From Venturia oleaginea (lineage: Eukaryota > Ascomycota > Dothideomycetes > Venturiales > Venturiaceae), in NCBI GenBank assembly GCA_013176395.1, contig JABMLP010000001.1, forward strand, positions 1,302,001-1,366,000: a stretch of 64,000 nt of DNA, written 5' to 3'. The translations under genes were made by a program, and so were the position numbers. The notes beneath the pieces were generated by a model. That model was given only the letters and a program-made list of their open reading frames with translations. It did not search any database and was not told the origin of the DNA. The first letter of the stretch is position 1. Each line of letters starts with the position of its first letter. Positions 22,473 to 33,661 of the stretch are shown here, one piece after another.

Positions 22473-23370
22473 CGGTGGATCGCGAAGTAGACGACTCCGA
22501 GAAATGGGTAATACTAATCGAGTGATCCAACTTCGTTCTTGATTATGGCGGCCTCGTATAGTAATCTCCCGACGACGGTATATACAGTGGGTTTTCTTTA
22601 TGTCGTTGATGTGAAAATTAACGAGCAAGACGAGGCTAGAAGTATTGGTCGTCTGGTGTTGGCTGTAAACAATCACAATAGTCTTGGCGCGTCTAACGAT
22701 GCGATTGTATATACCATGTTCGCGATGATAAACACTTATGACTCCCGGATCCTTTTATATGGTGTGAAGCTTGGTGTATGTACGAATGTTTAACTAGCCA
22801 ACTATCGTCACGGCTTATAGTTATTACTTCCGTCGAGTCGCTTTGTTAAAGCGACGACGCGAGCAGGGATGATGTTGCTGTGTAGCGGTGGCTCGGCTGA
22901 GGCCCCCTTTCTCCCTACGGCAGAGCGAAGAACGAGGTACGAGTGTGAATCTGAGCAGGCCAACAACGAGCGTCTGATTTATGAGATATTGTTATCGAGT
23001 GTATTGGACTCCTATTTCATATATGCTTTAGTAAAGCCTATTGTATAGTCGTACTTCGAGCTGATCTCGAGCTTTGGAAAGGCGAGGCAATTGAAATCTA
23101 AGAGAAAAGAGGTACAAACTGGCGCTCGAAAAAGTCAGGCGAGGAGCCCTGGCTTATACCGTCCAACCCCCGCTTTCTTCCCGATACAGCTTTTACGTCA
23201 AGAGATAAGTCTACTAGATTCTATAGGCTAGCGTTACAGATCACCTCAAGGCTGAAGAGCAGGAAGGCAGGACTCGCAAAGAACGGTTGGATGATAAGAA
23301 GTTATTTTCCCTCTTCGTGGTTATCTCATGTTATGTTTCTCACATAGGAGAGCTTCTTCAACCTACTACA
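22473..23370. other. Intergenic, no gene; possible decayed repeat
   Basis: No coding region is supportable. A short hairpin (GTCGCTT...AAGCGAC) lies near 22846-22864. The right end (23354-23370) is the left copy of the 17-bp duplication flanking the next insertion. Confidence 0.4.
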
Positions 23371-24969
23371 TTGATTGATTGATTGATTTTATCCTACTCG
23401 GTTGCAGCCGCTTAATCAGGCAGCTATGTCCGGTTAGGAGGACTTCATCAGACAGCCGACACGTGATAGATTATATAATCCACCGCGCCCCACTTCGCCC
23501 CGTTCACTGAAACAAGACCAGCTGTCCCCTCCGTCCTCCCTCTTTTCCCTTAACCAGTATCTCCAAATGCCCGCTGGCTCTTGTAGATACTGGTTATTCT
23601 GCTAGTATATCTGTGCTATGTAGACTCAAGAGGCAATGCCTCGTGTTTCGCTATCCTTCTACCTACAGTCTCCCTCTAATGCTCAGCTTTGTCTATCTGT
23701 TTCGCCTTATCCCTCAAGGCCAATGGGTTCCCTAAGTATGTTTCTGCTTGTGAAAGTTGCCTTGCACCAGATTCCTATGCGGCGGTGTATTTGGTTGTGT
23801 GATGCTGGAGACAATAGTAACCATCGTAGTCGTGATTTCGCTGCTTGGGTGTGATACTCCGGGTATGCCCGTGGACGAGGCTGTCTGGTAGCTGCCGTAT
23901 TGTATGGCGCCGATCGTGCTATAGACCTGCCGTCTTATAGTCGGAGCCTATCTGCTGCTAGTCGCTCTCCCTACTTGCTATATCGCGCTCCTACTCTTGC
24001 CAATGCCATAACTGGGACGCAACAGTCTGGGGAGAGGCTCAAGGCTACGTCTGCTGGCTTGTAGGGAGGGGATTTGCCGCCAATAAGCTCCTTCTATACG
24101 TCCTTACTGCTTACTGTGTTGCGCACCTACTCTTGCCAATGCCATAACTGGGACGCAACAGTTTGGGGAGAGGCTCAAGGCTCTGGACAACAGCTTGCAG
24201 CAGGACGGTTTGCGGAGACGATAGTAGATGAGGTTCTCTAGCAGCTGCCGTATCGTGTCGCACCGATTGTGTTGTAGACCTGTCGTCTTATAGTCGGAGC
24301 CTATCTGCTGCCAGTCGCTCTCCCTGCTTGCTATATCGCGCACCTACTCTTGCCACTGCCATAACTGGGACGCAACAGTCTGGGGAGAGGCTCAAGGCTA
24401 CGTCTGCTAGCTTACAGGGAGGGGATTTGCCGCCAATAGGCTCCTTCTATGCGTCCTTACTACTTACTGTGTCGCGCACCTACTCTTGCCAATGCCATAA
24501 CTGGGACGCAACAGTTTGGGGAGAGGCTCAAGGCTCTGGGCAACAGCTTGTAGCAGGACGGTTTGCCAAGACGTTGGGAGAGATTGTCTAGTCGTTGCAG
24601 TGGTGTGTGGTGCCGATTGTTGCACACCGGGCGTCTGGTGTTTGAGTTGTGTTGAAGGTATTGCCGTTCTAGCAGTGACTCGTCGACTCGGAGCGTTGCA
24701 GTGTCATCTGGGGTGATGGACTAGCCGGGAGATAGTGACTAGATGGTTGCTGTTGTCTTTGGTGGACGCATCGTTCGTGTAGCTTGCTCATGTATTCGTC
24801 TGCTTGCTCTGCGGTGGCCGCGACGGCGACTCTAGAGATATCTCATCGACGCTGAGGGACGCGCGATGGCCTCTAGAGGCCGGAGCGGCCACTGGCAGAG
24901 GTGTTTTGATGATCCTTAGATGATACTTCTGTAAATTCCAAAAATTGAGTTCTCGCTGTGTGTGCTGTT
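23371..24969 (-). mobile_element. Retroposon-like insertion, 1.6 kb, flanked by 17-bp target duplication
   Basis: TTCTTCAACCTACTACA occurs exactly at 23354-23370 and 24970-24986. The insert begins with (TTGA)4 at 23371, so read on the minus strand it ends in a (TCAA)n tail, as non-LTR retroposons do. The interior has no intact reverse transcriptase frame and is dominated by tandem repeats (see 23890-24590). The 5' side on the minus strand (24830-24969) is GC-rich with GGCCTCTAGAGGCC palindromes. It is most likely a non-autonomous or 5'-truncated LINE-type unit. Confidence 0.65.
23890..24590. repeat. Two-level tandem repeat, 353-bp period with 136-bp internal copies
   Basis: The block CTACTCTTGCCAATGCC starts at 23991, 24127, 24344 and 24480 (one base differs in the third). 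Spacings are 136, 217 and 136, so a 353-bp unit that itself contains a 136-bp duplication is present twice. Each block continues CATAACTGGGACGCAACAG and GGGGAGAGGCTCAAGGCT. Short ORFs across the units are not a recognised protein. Confidence 0.85.
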
Positions 24970-24986
24970 TTCTTCAACCTACTACA

Positions 24987-25518
24987 GTAACGACCTTTTA
25001 CTTAGATACAATCAAACACAAGTCACATGCACACGAAGCAAGCCCACCCCCAACCTTCATACTAACCGACAAGCGTTCAGGATTGATCTGAGGATCAAAT
25101 CAGGTAGACGACAATTGAATTGGGAGATACACCGGACGGCTAGGATCTAGTGAGCCTCCAAAGAACCTGAGCAAGGGAAGGTACTTAAGGTAAGCACTTC
25201 CAGATTGATATTGCCCTTACCCCAAACCCGCGGACCAGAACAAGAGAACACAGGTGTCAAGAAGGTCTTGACATAATCAACTGTGTTGAAAAACGAGTTC
25301 CCCGTAACAGAGTCCTCGCGATTTACTACTCGTATAGGACTAGTGGCATATACTAAAAAGTTTTTGGACTCTTTTCTACTTCTGTTACGGATACTGTCAC
25401 GTGAACATGTATTCAACGGTATTCGGTCGTATTTGACTGCATTCATATGCATTCACATACGCACCCGTCTGTTTCTTTATGATTGGTTGAATGTCACACA
25501 GGATCCTAGGGAACACAT
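24987..25518. other. Intergenic, no gene seen
   Basis: No supportable coding sequence or RNA. It lies between the retroposon-like insertion and an LTR-like segment. Confidence 0.4.
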
Positions 25519-25772
25519 GTTGGCGCAATGCTCAGGTCATGAGCCATGAGCGATCCATAAGGATCACGTGTTGGCTCATGCATTAGGCTTCGAGCCTTAT
25601 GGGAGGATTTCCTATATAATGGACGAGACTCTGCTCCCTCAGTGTCTCGTATCTTCACTCTCTAGTTACTTTGCTATTGATTTTAGTTACTTAGCACAAT
25701 TCACGACTCTTATATCTTGCAAGCTTCGCTTTACTTGTTTGATACGATATTGTCGCCCCGGACCACTTGAAC
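25519..25772 (+). mobile_element. Possible solo LTR
   Basis: The segment starts TGTTGGCGCAATGC and contains a second TGTTGGC at 25570. It has a TATA-box-like TATATAAT (25613-25620), followed by a pyrimidine-rich initiator-like stretch. The organisation resembles a copia LTR (U3-R-U5). I found no clean target duplication and no internal domain, so the ends are approximate. Confidence 0.35.
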
Positions 25773-26359
25773 CCTACTGTACGGATTAGCCAAATCCAGC
25801 TGTATTACTTTGAGTCATAGCCTCTGAGTAACAACTTCTCTCTTAGTACTATATTTTCGTTTTCTTGCAAACTTGCAGCACACCGATGAGTCAGTAACCA
25901 CGCCACGAATTGATAGCCCGGATCGGATCCTTGACTGGAGTCTTGAAAGCATGTCTCGAGAATCTGAAATTGTTATGCTTCCAAGATCTTGAAGTTGAGG
26001 TGTGGATGGAAGCACGCGAAGTGAAGGGCAGTGGTGAGGTCATGTGAGAAAGAGATGGAAGTGGAAAGGTTTTAGAAAATGTGGAATGTCCGTACATATG
26101 AGTTAGATCTCTTAGACAAATCGGTGAGGGCGAAAGACATCCGTATTTTCGTAACTGGTTCCAGTACTGACTGCTTGTAGACGAGAGCAATCGTAGATTA
26201 TTCTGCATGAAAAGTAGCATGGAATGCGATTGCACGACAGGAAATGGACAAACAGAGTCTACACAGATTGATATCGCCAGCAACCAATCGGTTTATTATT
26301 ACATTACTTCCATCTTCCTACGCTACATTGACCAATCACGGCAAACCAACAAAGGGAGT
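25773..26359. other. Intergenic, no gene seen
   Basis: About 590 bp downstream of the multicopper oxidase pseudogene. Short ORFs only, none recognised. Confidence 0.4.
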
Positions 26360-28236
26360 TCAAGACTCAAAACCATCCGCAAACACACGACTTCTTGCCA
26401 ATTTACTGGGCGTGTACGTCGCACCCAGATTCTGCTGCATTACCTTCGTATTCGCGCCTCTCAAATCAGTGTAGTTGACAAAGTTACCAGCAGCATTACC
26501 GAGAAGTGGGATCTTCTGAACAATGCAGTTCTGAATTGCATCAAGGCCACGGGTCATGATGTACCGAGTCCTTATTGAGAGTCTTGAGACCAAGGAGATT
26601 GATTTTATCCGTTGCTTGGAGGATCGTGGCTGTGAGGCCGGCTTCCACATGCCACTCAATGTGACAAGGCACTGGGAATATATTAAAGAGGAGGGCTGCA
26701 GATTGATAAGGAAGAAGCTTACAGAGTTGGACTCCAGGATTATCGGCCTTGAATCTGAAAACGACAAAGCCTGATGGTGGCACACCGGCGACGTCACGCC
26801 TCATGGGGAGTGGATCGGCAGTCTTGGGATCGTAAGTGCCTTGAGATCCAGGGCCCAGTTGGTGTCTGATTGTTGATAACGATCTCTACTATCTCGCCGA
26901 ATTTGACGGCGAACGAGTTGGAGTTCTCACCATAAATGTATGGGTCTAATTTGAGTCTTTGTGGGGCAGTCGTTGCGGTAAAGAGCGAGGGAACTTTTTG
27001 CTGGAGATAAGTCTTTCCATTGACTAACATTCTGGGAACGGTTAGTTATGCGTGAATGTGTCTTGCATTGATACCTCTCACCTTGGAATGTTATCAATGA
27101 GACCCTGGTTGAAGTTAATGACAATCTGCCTGTCCACAGGTCCCAAGAGCTTCTGCCCATCAAGTGGCTTGATTGTCAAATCGTCCGTTGGTGGCAAGAT
27201 TGAGTTTGGCAGGCCCTGATAAGCTAGTGGCGGGGTCGCGTTCTTCGAGTATACCAGCTTTCCAAGAATGCTTGTGTTCCCACTGTAGGGAGTTTCAAAC
27301 ATGGAGCTGTCTACAAGAGCAATAATGGCGCTGCTGGTAGTTGGTGCAGTCTTCGTGGTCACGAGAACATCATAGCAGTTGTGCAGCACCGACGTAGAGA
27401 GTCTTCGCGGGGGTTGGCTTTGTGGCAACGCCATCAATACCCACGACTAACATATCGAGGCCCTGGAACTTGACGAAGAAAGATGGGAATGCCCCAACGT
27501 TGTAAATACGGAACAGGTACACCTTGCCGTTTTGAACAGCATAGTCAGACGATTGTCCGTCGTTCATCATGATAGAGTCAGGATTTGGTGTAGATGGCAC
27601 CCCAGTCGTAGGGCTCTGGAAAGCCTTGATGATGTCTACTGTTTGTTTGTGATACCAATCGGACAGAACAAGATCGTACTCCTTTGCAACCTTTCCGACG
27701 TAGAGTGCCTTTGGATCCCGGATGATGAGAGGTGCACGAAGACCGTCGGGGTATTGGCCCATATTATGGCTATGTTCACCGTTAGAAGGAAATAGACTGG
27801 ATTTGGAAGATTACTTACGAGTGGTACCAGTATGTCCCTGGCGTGTCTGCAGTGAATTTGTATGTGTATGAACTTCCTGCGCTTTTGTCAGTACCTTTTA
27901 GGTGTCAATATCCAGTTGTAGAAACTCACCGGGAGAGGTTGGACACTGTGTTACACCTCTGGGACCGTCCATATCATTGGTATGGAATTGTATGAGGCCG
28001 TGCCAGTGTAAGGAAGTTGTCTAGTTTCCAAGCTTGTTGTTCGCGACGACAGTGATCTCATCGCCTACGTTGACTTGAATGGTAGGAATTGGCCATTTGC
28101 CATTGATGCCGATACATGGTCGTGAGAATCCATCAGGTGCGCATTTAACCCAGCCGATATCAAACGTGTATTTTACTTTCGCAGCTAAGGTTGACTGGCA
28201 TAAGGCCGCAAGGGTGAAAAGGGAGACACTGACCAT
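26360..28236 (-). pseudogene. Fet3-like multicopper oxidase pseudogene
   Basis: The minus-strand gene starts with a signal peptide (MVSVSLFTLAALCQSTLAA). It keeps two copper-ligand motifs, SLHWHG and WYHSHN, and Fet3-like core sequence (LVLSDWYHKQTVD, GLIDNIPRMLVNG). Fet3 oxidases oxidise Fe2+ for uptake with an Ftr1 permease; no Ftr1 is in the window. Breaks: TAG at 28023-28021 in [12 protein letters not shown], where Gln is usual; a frameshift near 27378 (GAAQLL then CYDVLV); a deletion near 26870 removing the HPFHLHGH copper motif (TPTG runs into GSQGTYDPK); and a damaged HCHIEWH region (PCHIEWH) near 26660. The C-terminal GNAAGNFVNYTDLRGAN remains. It is clearly non-functional. Confidence 0.85.
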
Positions 28237-29466
28237 TATGAATGAGTGAAATGGAAAAAGTGGCTCAGTGAGTGTATGAATGAATGACAGCGAGAGGAAG
28301 GCCTAGATTCCGAAGATAGAGCAAATAACCAGCTTATGTAAAGAAATGTGAATCGTTTAATAAGTAGTGAGCCACAAACCGGAGAAGTCGATGGGCAAGG
28401 CTGAGCGCCCACTGACGCACGGGCGTACGTGTAACCATACCGATGGAAAAGGGATTGCGAGAGGCGCTCGGGGTGTTAGAATCGCTATTGAAAGAGCCTA
28501 GCAAGGTCAACGTTCCAATAAATGAGCGTCAGTTTGCGTTTTCAGGTGCTACTCTTCAGCCCTGTGTCTCGTTGTGTAGGTGTAAATCTGGGTACGATAG
28601 GCGATTCAACTGCAGGGGAGAAGTATCAGCCCATAGAGGACTCAAGATGTCTTAAACATCTCAGCACAGGAATGCCATATGTTGTACGGCTATGGATTGT
28701 CTCGAGCTATAAATAGAATTGGAGAAAAGCTCTGGTTTACTGGTAGTGGTGGAGCCAGAGGCATGATCAAATATTCTGCAACAGCTGCAGATAAGCCCAA
28801 TTCCTGCCAGATCTAGCATGATGTTTGCATGGCAAAGTATCCGATTTCTCGTAAACCGGGATGTTTTCAATCCTGGCTTTACGGCTTGGTGTACCCCCAA
28901 ATGGCTTCTCGGTCAGGACTTTTCAGCTGACGCCTTCGACTTTAAGCCTAGCTGGATGGGAAGATCATGAATTAATCATCGAGCAGAGTTAGCAGGCTTG
29001 TAATTGTTCAACAGAAGGAAAAGCTTTTGAATCGATCAAGTTCTCGCGATGGTCCGAAATTGGCTATCAAACGTGCGCGACGATGGCGGGGAACAAATGT
29101 AGGTAGGCACTATGAAGAAACGAACAGAGATAGATTCGGCATCTCTATCATAATCGGGTTTACCACTTGGTAAATCGTGCGGAAATGTATATCGTGAATC
29201 TGCGTTGATTGGCCCGGATACTATGTATGATAAGTATATGGATATGGAGGCGGAGGAGTCATACATCCTATAAATAATGTGTTTGGAGTAGGGCACCCAT
29301 TTCCCCTGCCTTCATTCTCTTCTGTCTCAATCGTACTGGATCTTCCTCTCCAGAGATCCCCTCAGGAACCTTACCTCCCTCCCCAGAAACTCATATCTGA
29401 ACATTTCCTCCCTATCCTTCCTAACGGATTACACCTCAATTAAATACAAACCAATCCAAACTAAAA
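28237..29466. other. Intergenic, no recognised gene
   Basis: About 1.2 kb. The first part is the likely promoter of the oxidase. An ORF at 28443-28655 (MEKGLREALGVLESLLKEP) has no recognised domain. No RNA gene was found. Confidence 0.4.
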
Positions 29467-29754
29467 ATGAAGTTTCTTACCTTCTTGCTTCTCTCGCCGC
29501 TCGCCCTTACAACCGCCCTCTCTATCAAGTAAGCAGGAGCAGATGCTCCACTTCTGGATAATGGCGATACCAATCCTACCCCGCTCCATTCTTCCACTCG
29601 ACTCGAGAAACGAGAACCACAAGGCCGACGACGAAAAACTTCCTGTGTAATAGAATCAGACAGGTGCAACGCCAAAAGTCGGAGCGTGGGGGAATACTGT
29701 GTATGCATGCGACCAATCCAGCTTCAGCTTGGGTGCAATGCTGTTGGATGTTAA
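29467..29754 (+). pseudogene. Cysteine-rich secreted peptide gene with TAA at codon 22
   Basis: The frame of 96 codons opens with a strong signal peptide, MKFLTFLLLSPLALTTALS. A TAA (29530-29532) comes directly after SIK. The same frame then runs on uninterrupted through an acidic pro-segment, a Kex2-type LEKR site, and a basic region with six cysteines (SCVIESDRCNAK...YCVCM...LGCNAVGC), stopping at 29754. This is the design of a processed secreted defence peptide or effector precursor. CAA-to-TAA would explain the stop. The stop also overlaps a good splice donor (AAGTAAGC), but the acceptors I can see would change frame or remove the pro-region. Pseudogene and unusual splicing both remain possible. 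Confidence 0.55.
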
Positions 29755-30223
29755 CTAGGTGGAGAAGTGCGTCTGTCTGTTGTCGTGAGATGGTTGTTTG
29801 ACGCCGGAGGATTGAGACGCGGCGGTGGAATGGCAGCGAGTAGGATGGAATCAATTGCGAAGGCTATCGTGGCAGGAAGAGGTTGTTGGTACGGACGTTG
29901 TTTAGAATAGCGAGAAAAAAATGCCAAACGATATCCCACAGATTAGGTCTTCTTTGCGCCGCGCTCAATATATATACTAGTATATCTATATATATCACCC
30001 GACGGCAGAACACCTCGGGCTGAGCGCAAACCGTGATGTGTAATTTCTTTGTAAGCTCGAGCTCTCCAGGCTAGCTCTTTGATCACCCTCGCAAACAGAT
30101 GTTCACTCCTTCAAACACCACAAACGCCTTGTCTTCCAGTATTCACCCAAGGACGCAGCTGAAAAGAAATCTCTGATAGCCTGTGACAAGACCTATCACC
30201 ACCACGAACCCACCATCGCGACC
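29755..30223. other. Intergenic, promoter side of thioredoxin gene
   Basis: No gene seen. An AT-rich run of TATATA at 29967-29997 lies about 230 bp upstream of the thioredoxin start. Confidence 0.4.
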
Positions 30224-30850
30224 ATGTCCAAGATCAACCACATTTCCTCATCTGGCGAATTCCAGAAAATCATCTCCTCTAATGTCTGCGTCATTACTGA
30301 CTTCTACGCGGATTGGTGTGGACCATGCAAAGCCATCGCTCCAATATTCGAACAACTGGCAACATCACATTCAAGACCGGGCAAGGTAGCTTTCGCAAAG
30401 GTCAATGTAGATAATCAGCAAGAGATAGCCCGGAAGTATGGAGTAACAGCGTAGGTCAACCATACGGCAACACCCGGAAGATCTTCACTAACTGCTTCCT
30501 CCAGCATGCCCACCTTCCTCATCTTCAAGAACGGCTCCGTCTCAGAAACCATACGTGGCGCCAACCCTTCAGCTCTTCGTAACGCAGTCTCGACGGCCGC
30601 CTCAGGATCGACCAAGGCAGCAGGACCTGTATTTCAATCCAAAGGCTACACTCTAGGTACAGCCGCAGCTCCGGGCAGGACAGTTGGTAGAGGCAATGGA
30701 GGCTTCCTAGGTGGCCTTGGCCAGGGCGGAGCGGGTCTGGCAGACGACATGGTACGATTCTTTGGCCTCTACCTCACGACGCTATTCAGTTTCGACGCGT
30801 TCGCAGCTGCAGAATCAAGCCCCTTCAAAGTTGGAGCTGCAAGAAGATGA
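30224..30850 (+). CDS. Thioredoxin with C-terminal extension
   Basis: Two exons (30224-30450 and 30505-30850) give 190 residues. The 54-bp intron has a CACTAAC branch. The thioredoxin fold spans about residues 1-105, with the active site ADWCGPCK (about 31-38) and the cis-Pro loop AMPTFLIF (about 76-83). The remaining 80 residues are Gly/Ala-rich (GRGNGGFLGGLGQGG) and end with a hydrophobic stretch (FGLYLTTLFSFDAFAAA), possibly membrane-associating. Thioredoxins reduce protein disulfides using thioredoxin reductase. Plain thioredoxins are about 105 residues, so the tail is an addition that may direct localisation. Confidence 0.85.
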
Positions 30851-31491
30851 TTGCGAGATATTTGAGATGGCTTGGGCTGGCGTTATTGGGAAGGGGACTT
30901 TGGATCGCGATACCTGGGCATACGCCATGAAAGCCTGCTAAACTATGGAGAATGCTACGATATCTGATACTGACGAATGGAAATGGAATGAATGTCTCAA
31001 AATTTAGTCGCGATTATTGCCTGCCACCTGCTCCCCATAAGGATCGTCCGGCCTTCCCCGCTGTCATGCTAATTCACTTCTCCACATTGCGCTGACTCGT
31101 AATAAATGTCTTTGGCCTCTGCTTCCCGTTATGACCCCCAAATAAGGACTGCTTATTTCGTAAACATCTCCGCTTTAATCTTGATAGCCAATAGAACACC
31201 CAGAGCTTGGATCAGGCTGTGTAGGCTGTGCTGTTCGGCAGTCGTTAGCATATACCCACGGTTATTATTAACGTGTAGCCTGTAGAAGATATCACATAGG
31301 CTCGATACTCCTGCACAAGATGGCCTTGGATCTTTCCAACACACGCATTTCGCATATCGATCTCGTCTCGGTCTTTTTCAATCTCCCTTATTGCCTCCAC
31401 TTTCCCCTCACGCGAAAACAATACAAGCTTCAATATAAGAGTCACTAACGGAAGTGGTTCTTTACGGCCCACGAAGACCACTCAAAAGGCA
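30851..31491. other. Intergenic, no gene seen
   Basis: About 640 bp between the thioredoxin and the broken dehydrogenase. Only short unrecognised ORFs. Confidence 0.4.
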
Positions 31492-31784
31492 ATGCAGTAG
31501 GTTCAATCAGCTCTTCTTACATCACACTTGCCCACTTACTCCATCAGGTATGACAGTACAGACAATAAAGTGCATCTCAACGAAATTCCCATCCCAACTC
31601 CAGGCCCGGGAAAAATCCTGGTTAAAATAGCGTGTGCATCACTTTGCCATTCCGATGTTATGCCGTTCGAACCCAACGATCAAGGACTACTTCTCGGTAA
31701 CAAACCAGGGACTATGGGTCATGAGGCGAGTGGTACTGTTGTGGAACTTGGCGAGGGCGTGACGAACTTCAAGATTGGTGATCC

Positions 31785-31992
31785 TGTTAGATGATACAGC
31801 CGCTGTTGGATGATACCACAATTTCAGTTAGCCGCGAAGTGGATATCGGTGGCATACAGCCGTCGGAATCATGTACCCGTCTTTTGATTTCAAAGCAATC
31901 ACATCTGTATAACTATCGCTCGGTCACCGGTTCATTATGAACCTCATGCAATCCTTAATCCTCCTCATCTTTTCACTGTGTATCATTCAAGA
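31785..31992 (+). repeat. 5' LTR of deleted copia element
   Basis: 208 bp; no difference from 33454-33661 was found by eye. Confidence 0.9.
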
Positions 31993-32006
31993 GTTATGAG
32001 CCCGGC
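31993..32006 (+). other. Primer-binding site matching initiator tRNA-Met anticodon arm
   Basis: GTTATGAGCCCGGC is the exact complement of 14 nt around the anticodon of the tRNA encoded at 42232-42303. An internal, half-tRNA primer is known for Drosophila copia and some fungal elements, in place of the usual 3' acceptor end. Confidence 0.85.
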
Positions 32007-32186
32007 TTGCCTACCCTCGTAAACACACCTTACCCTTTCTGGTTTCACCGCCGTGTATTGATACAACCCCCTCTATCAAACCCCATACACGCTAGTCCCA
32101 TTAAGCCCATCTTTCAGTGTTTACAACGATTCTGCCATCGATCCAACATCCTCTCGGAATATACGAAAAGATCCCCGCCCACCACC

Positions 32187-33399
32187 ATGACGATGTCAGC
32201 TGCATTAGCATCGTCAAAGCTCAAGGGAGACTCCCTTGAAATCTTCCTTTCGGACCCTACAAAGTGGAACGCCTTCCGCGATTGGATTCGTCAAATAGCA
32301 ATTACCGACAATCTTTGGGAATACATTGATCCAGATTTTGAGCCCAAACCTATTGCTCTTACTCCATCTCAGCAAGCCCAGAACCCTCCCCCTGCTCAAG
32401 CCTATACAGAGCAACCTCTGTTGTACCTCCGAAGGGCCCCACTACCCGTCGACGTTGGCCTTACGCCAGCAACAATTGGCATTCCTGACAACGCGGCAAA
32501 ACGGTGGGAATTTGAGTACGAATTGGGTGTTTTCAAGATTGAAAAAGTTGAGCACGACTTGAAAGTTAAGGCAATGAAGGAGCTGAAAAACAAAATCTAC
32601 GCCAACGTCTCCGCTGCATACGCAGTTCATCTTTGTCTATCAACAGAAGGTTGGATCTATCAACTTCGCAGCCACAATCACAAGACCCGACATCGCCAAA
32701 TCAGTCTCTCTCCTTTCAGAACATCTGCAAAACCCCAGCCAGCAGTGCTCTGACGCCGCAGACCAAGTCATCATCTATCTATATCACTCTCGGTACCTCT
32801 CAATTCAGTTCAATGGCCTCAAAACTGAGAACGTCTTTTCATGTCATTCTGATGCATCTTTCGCCGATGATATCGCCACCCGCCGCAGCAGTGAAGGCTT
32901 CACGTTCAGCCTTTACGGTGGGCTTATTGACTGGAGAGCCACCAAACAAAAAACAGTATCAACTTCTACCACTGAAGCTGAACTCCTCGCTCTTTCTGGA
33001 GCTTCACGCGAAATGATGTGGTGGAACCGCTTCTTTGAAGCTATCAGATTTAACCCTCAAGAGCCTACAATCATCCACTGCGACAACCAGCAGACAGTCA
33101 AACTAATGAACCATGAATCTCCAAAACTAGTCACTCGGTTACGTCACGTCGACATCCACCAAATGTGGCTCCGCCAACAGGTTCAAGCCTCTCTCATTAT
33201 TGTTATCTGGATATCCACTGCTATGATGATCGCTGATGGAATGACGAAAATCCTGAGCCCTCAACAACATCAAAACTTCTTATCTCAACTCAATATGGTT
33301 GACGTCGAGCACGTCATCAAGGTATTGGCAAAATCACCTCCAACAACCACACCAAAACCAGCCAATCAGGCTTCACCAAACCTCAACACCAAGGACTGA
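32187..33399 (+). pseudogene. Gag start fused out of frame to RT-end/RNase H remnant
   Basis: A Gag-like N-terminus starts at 32187 (MTMSAALASSKLKGDS...DWIRQIAITDNLW) and its frame ends at 32753. From about 32641 a different frame encodes the end of RT (SINFAATITRPDIAKSV) and a copia RNase H: SDASFADD, STTEAELLALS, HCDNQQTVKL and RLRHVDIHQMW, stopping at 33399. The joint near 32640 marks the internal deletion, and the two halves differ in frame by one. Neither part can supply a working polyprotein. Confidence 0.85.
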
Positions 33400-33453
33400 A
33401 GTATCACCACTTGTCTATGTCATGTCAGGCCTGAGGCTAGCCCTGAGAGGGTG

Positions 33454-33661
33454 TGTTAGATGATACAGCCGCTGTTGGATGATACCACAATTTCAGTTAG
33501 CCGCGAAGTGGATATCGGTGGCATACAGCCGTCGGAATCATGTACCCGTCTTTTGATTTCAAAGCAATCACATCTGTATAACTATCGCTCGGTCACCGGT
33601 TCATTATGAACCTCATGCAATCCTTAATCCTCCTCATCTTTTCACTGTGTATCATTCAAGA
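33454..33661 (+). repeat. 3' LTR of deleted copia element
   Basis: 208 bp, matching 31785-31992; followed by the target duplication GATCC and the rest of the dehydrogenase exon. Confidence 0.9.

Larger units (their letters stand above)
31785..33661 (+). mobile_element. Internally deleted copia LTR retrotransposon, 1877 bp
   Basis: Two 208-bp LTRs (31785-31992 and 33454-33661) appear identical by eye. They begin TGTTAGATG and are flanked by the 5-bp target duplication GATCC (31780-31784 and 33662-33666); the 3' boundary is uncertain by about one base. The primer-binding site directly follows the 5' LTR and a purine-rich tract (CTGAGAGGGTG) precedes the 3' LTR. The interior is only 1461 bp: the start of Gag joined to the end of the RT/RNase H region. 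Protease, integrase and most of RT are gone, so it must have moved with enzymes supplied in trans. Identical LTRs imply recent insertion. Confidence 0.92.

Noticed and set aside
23890..24590. Regular repeats that might suggest a CRISPR-like array
   Set aside because: Units are 136-353 bp and continuous, with no short repeat/spacer pattern, and they sit inside a retroposon-like insertion.
28443..28716. Two overlapping ORFs upstream of the oxidase pseudogene
   Set aside because: No recognisable protein, and neither is longer than expected by chance.
29529..29621. Intron starting at the GTAAGC over the TAA of the cysteine-rich peptide
   Set aside because: The acceptor at about 29621 would shift frame and destroy the cysteine pattern, so the nonsense-codon reading is preferred; the alternative is mentioned in the feature.
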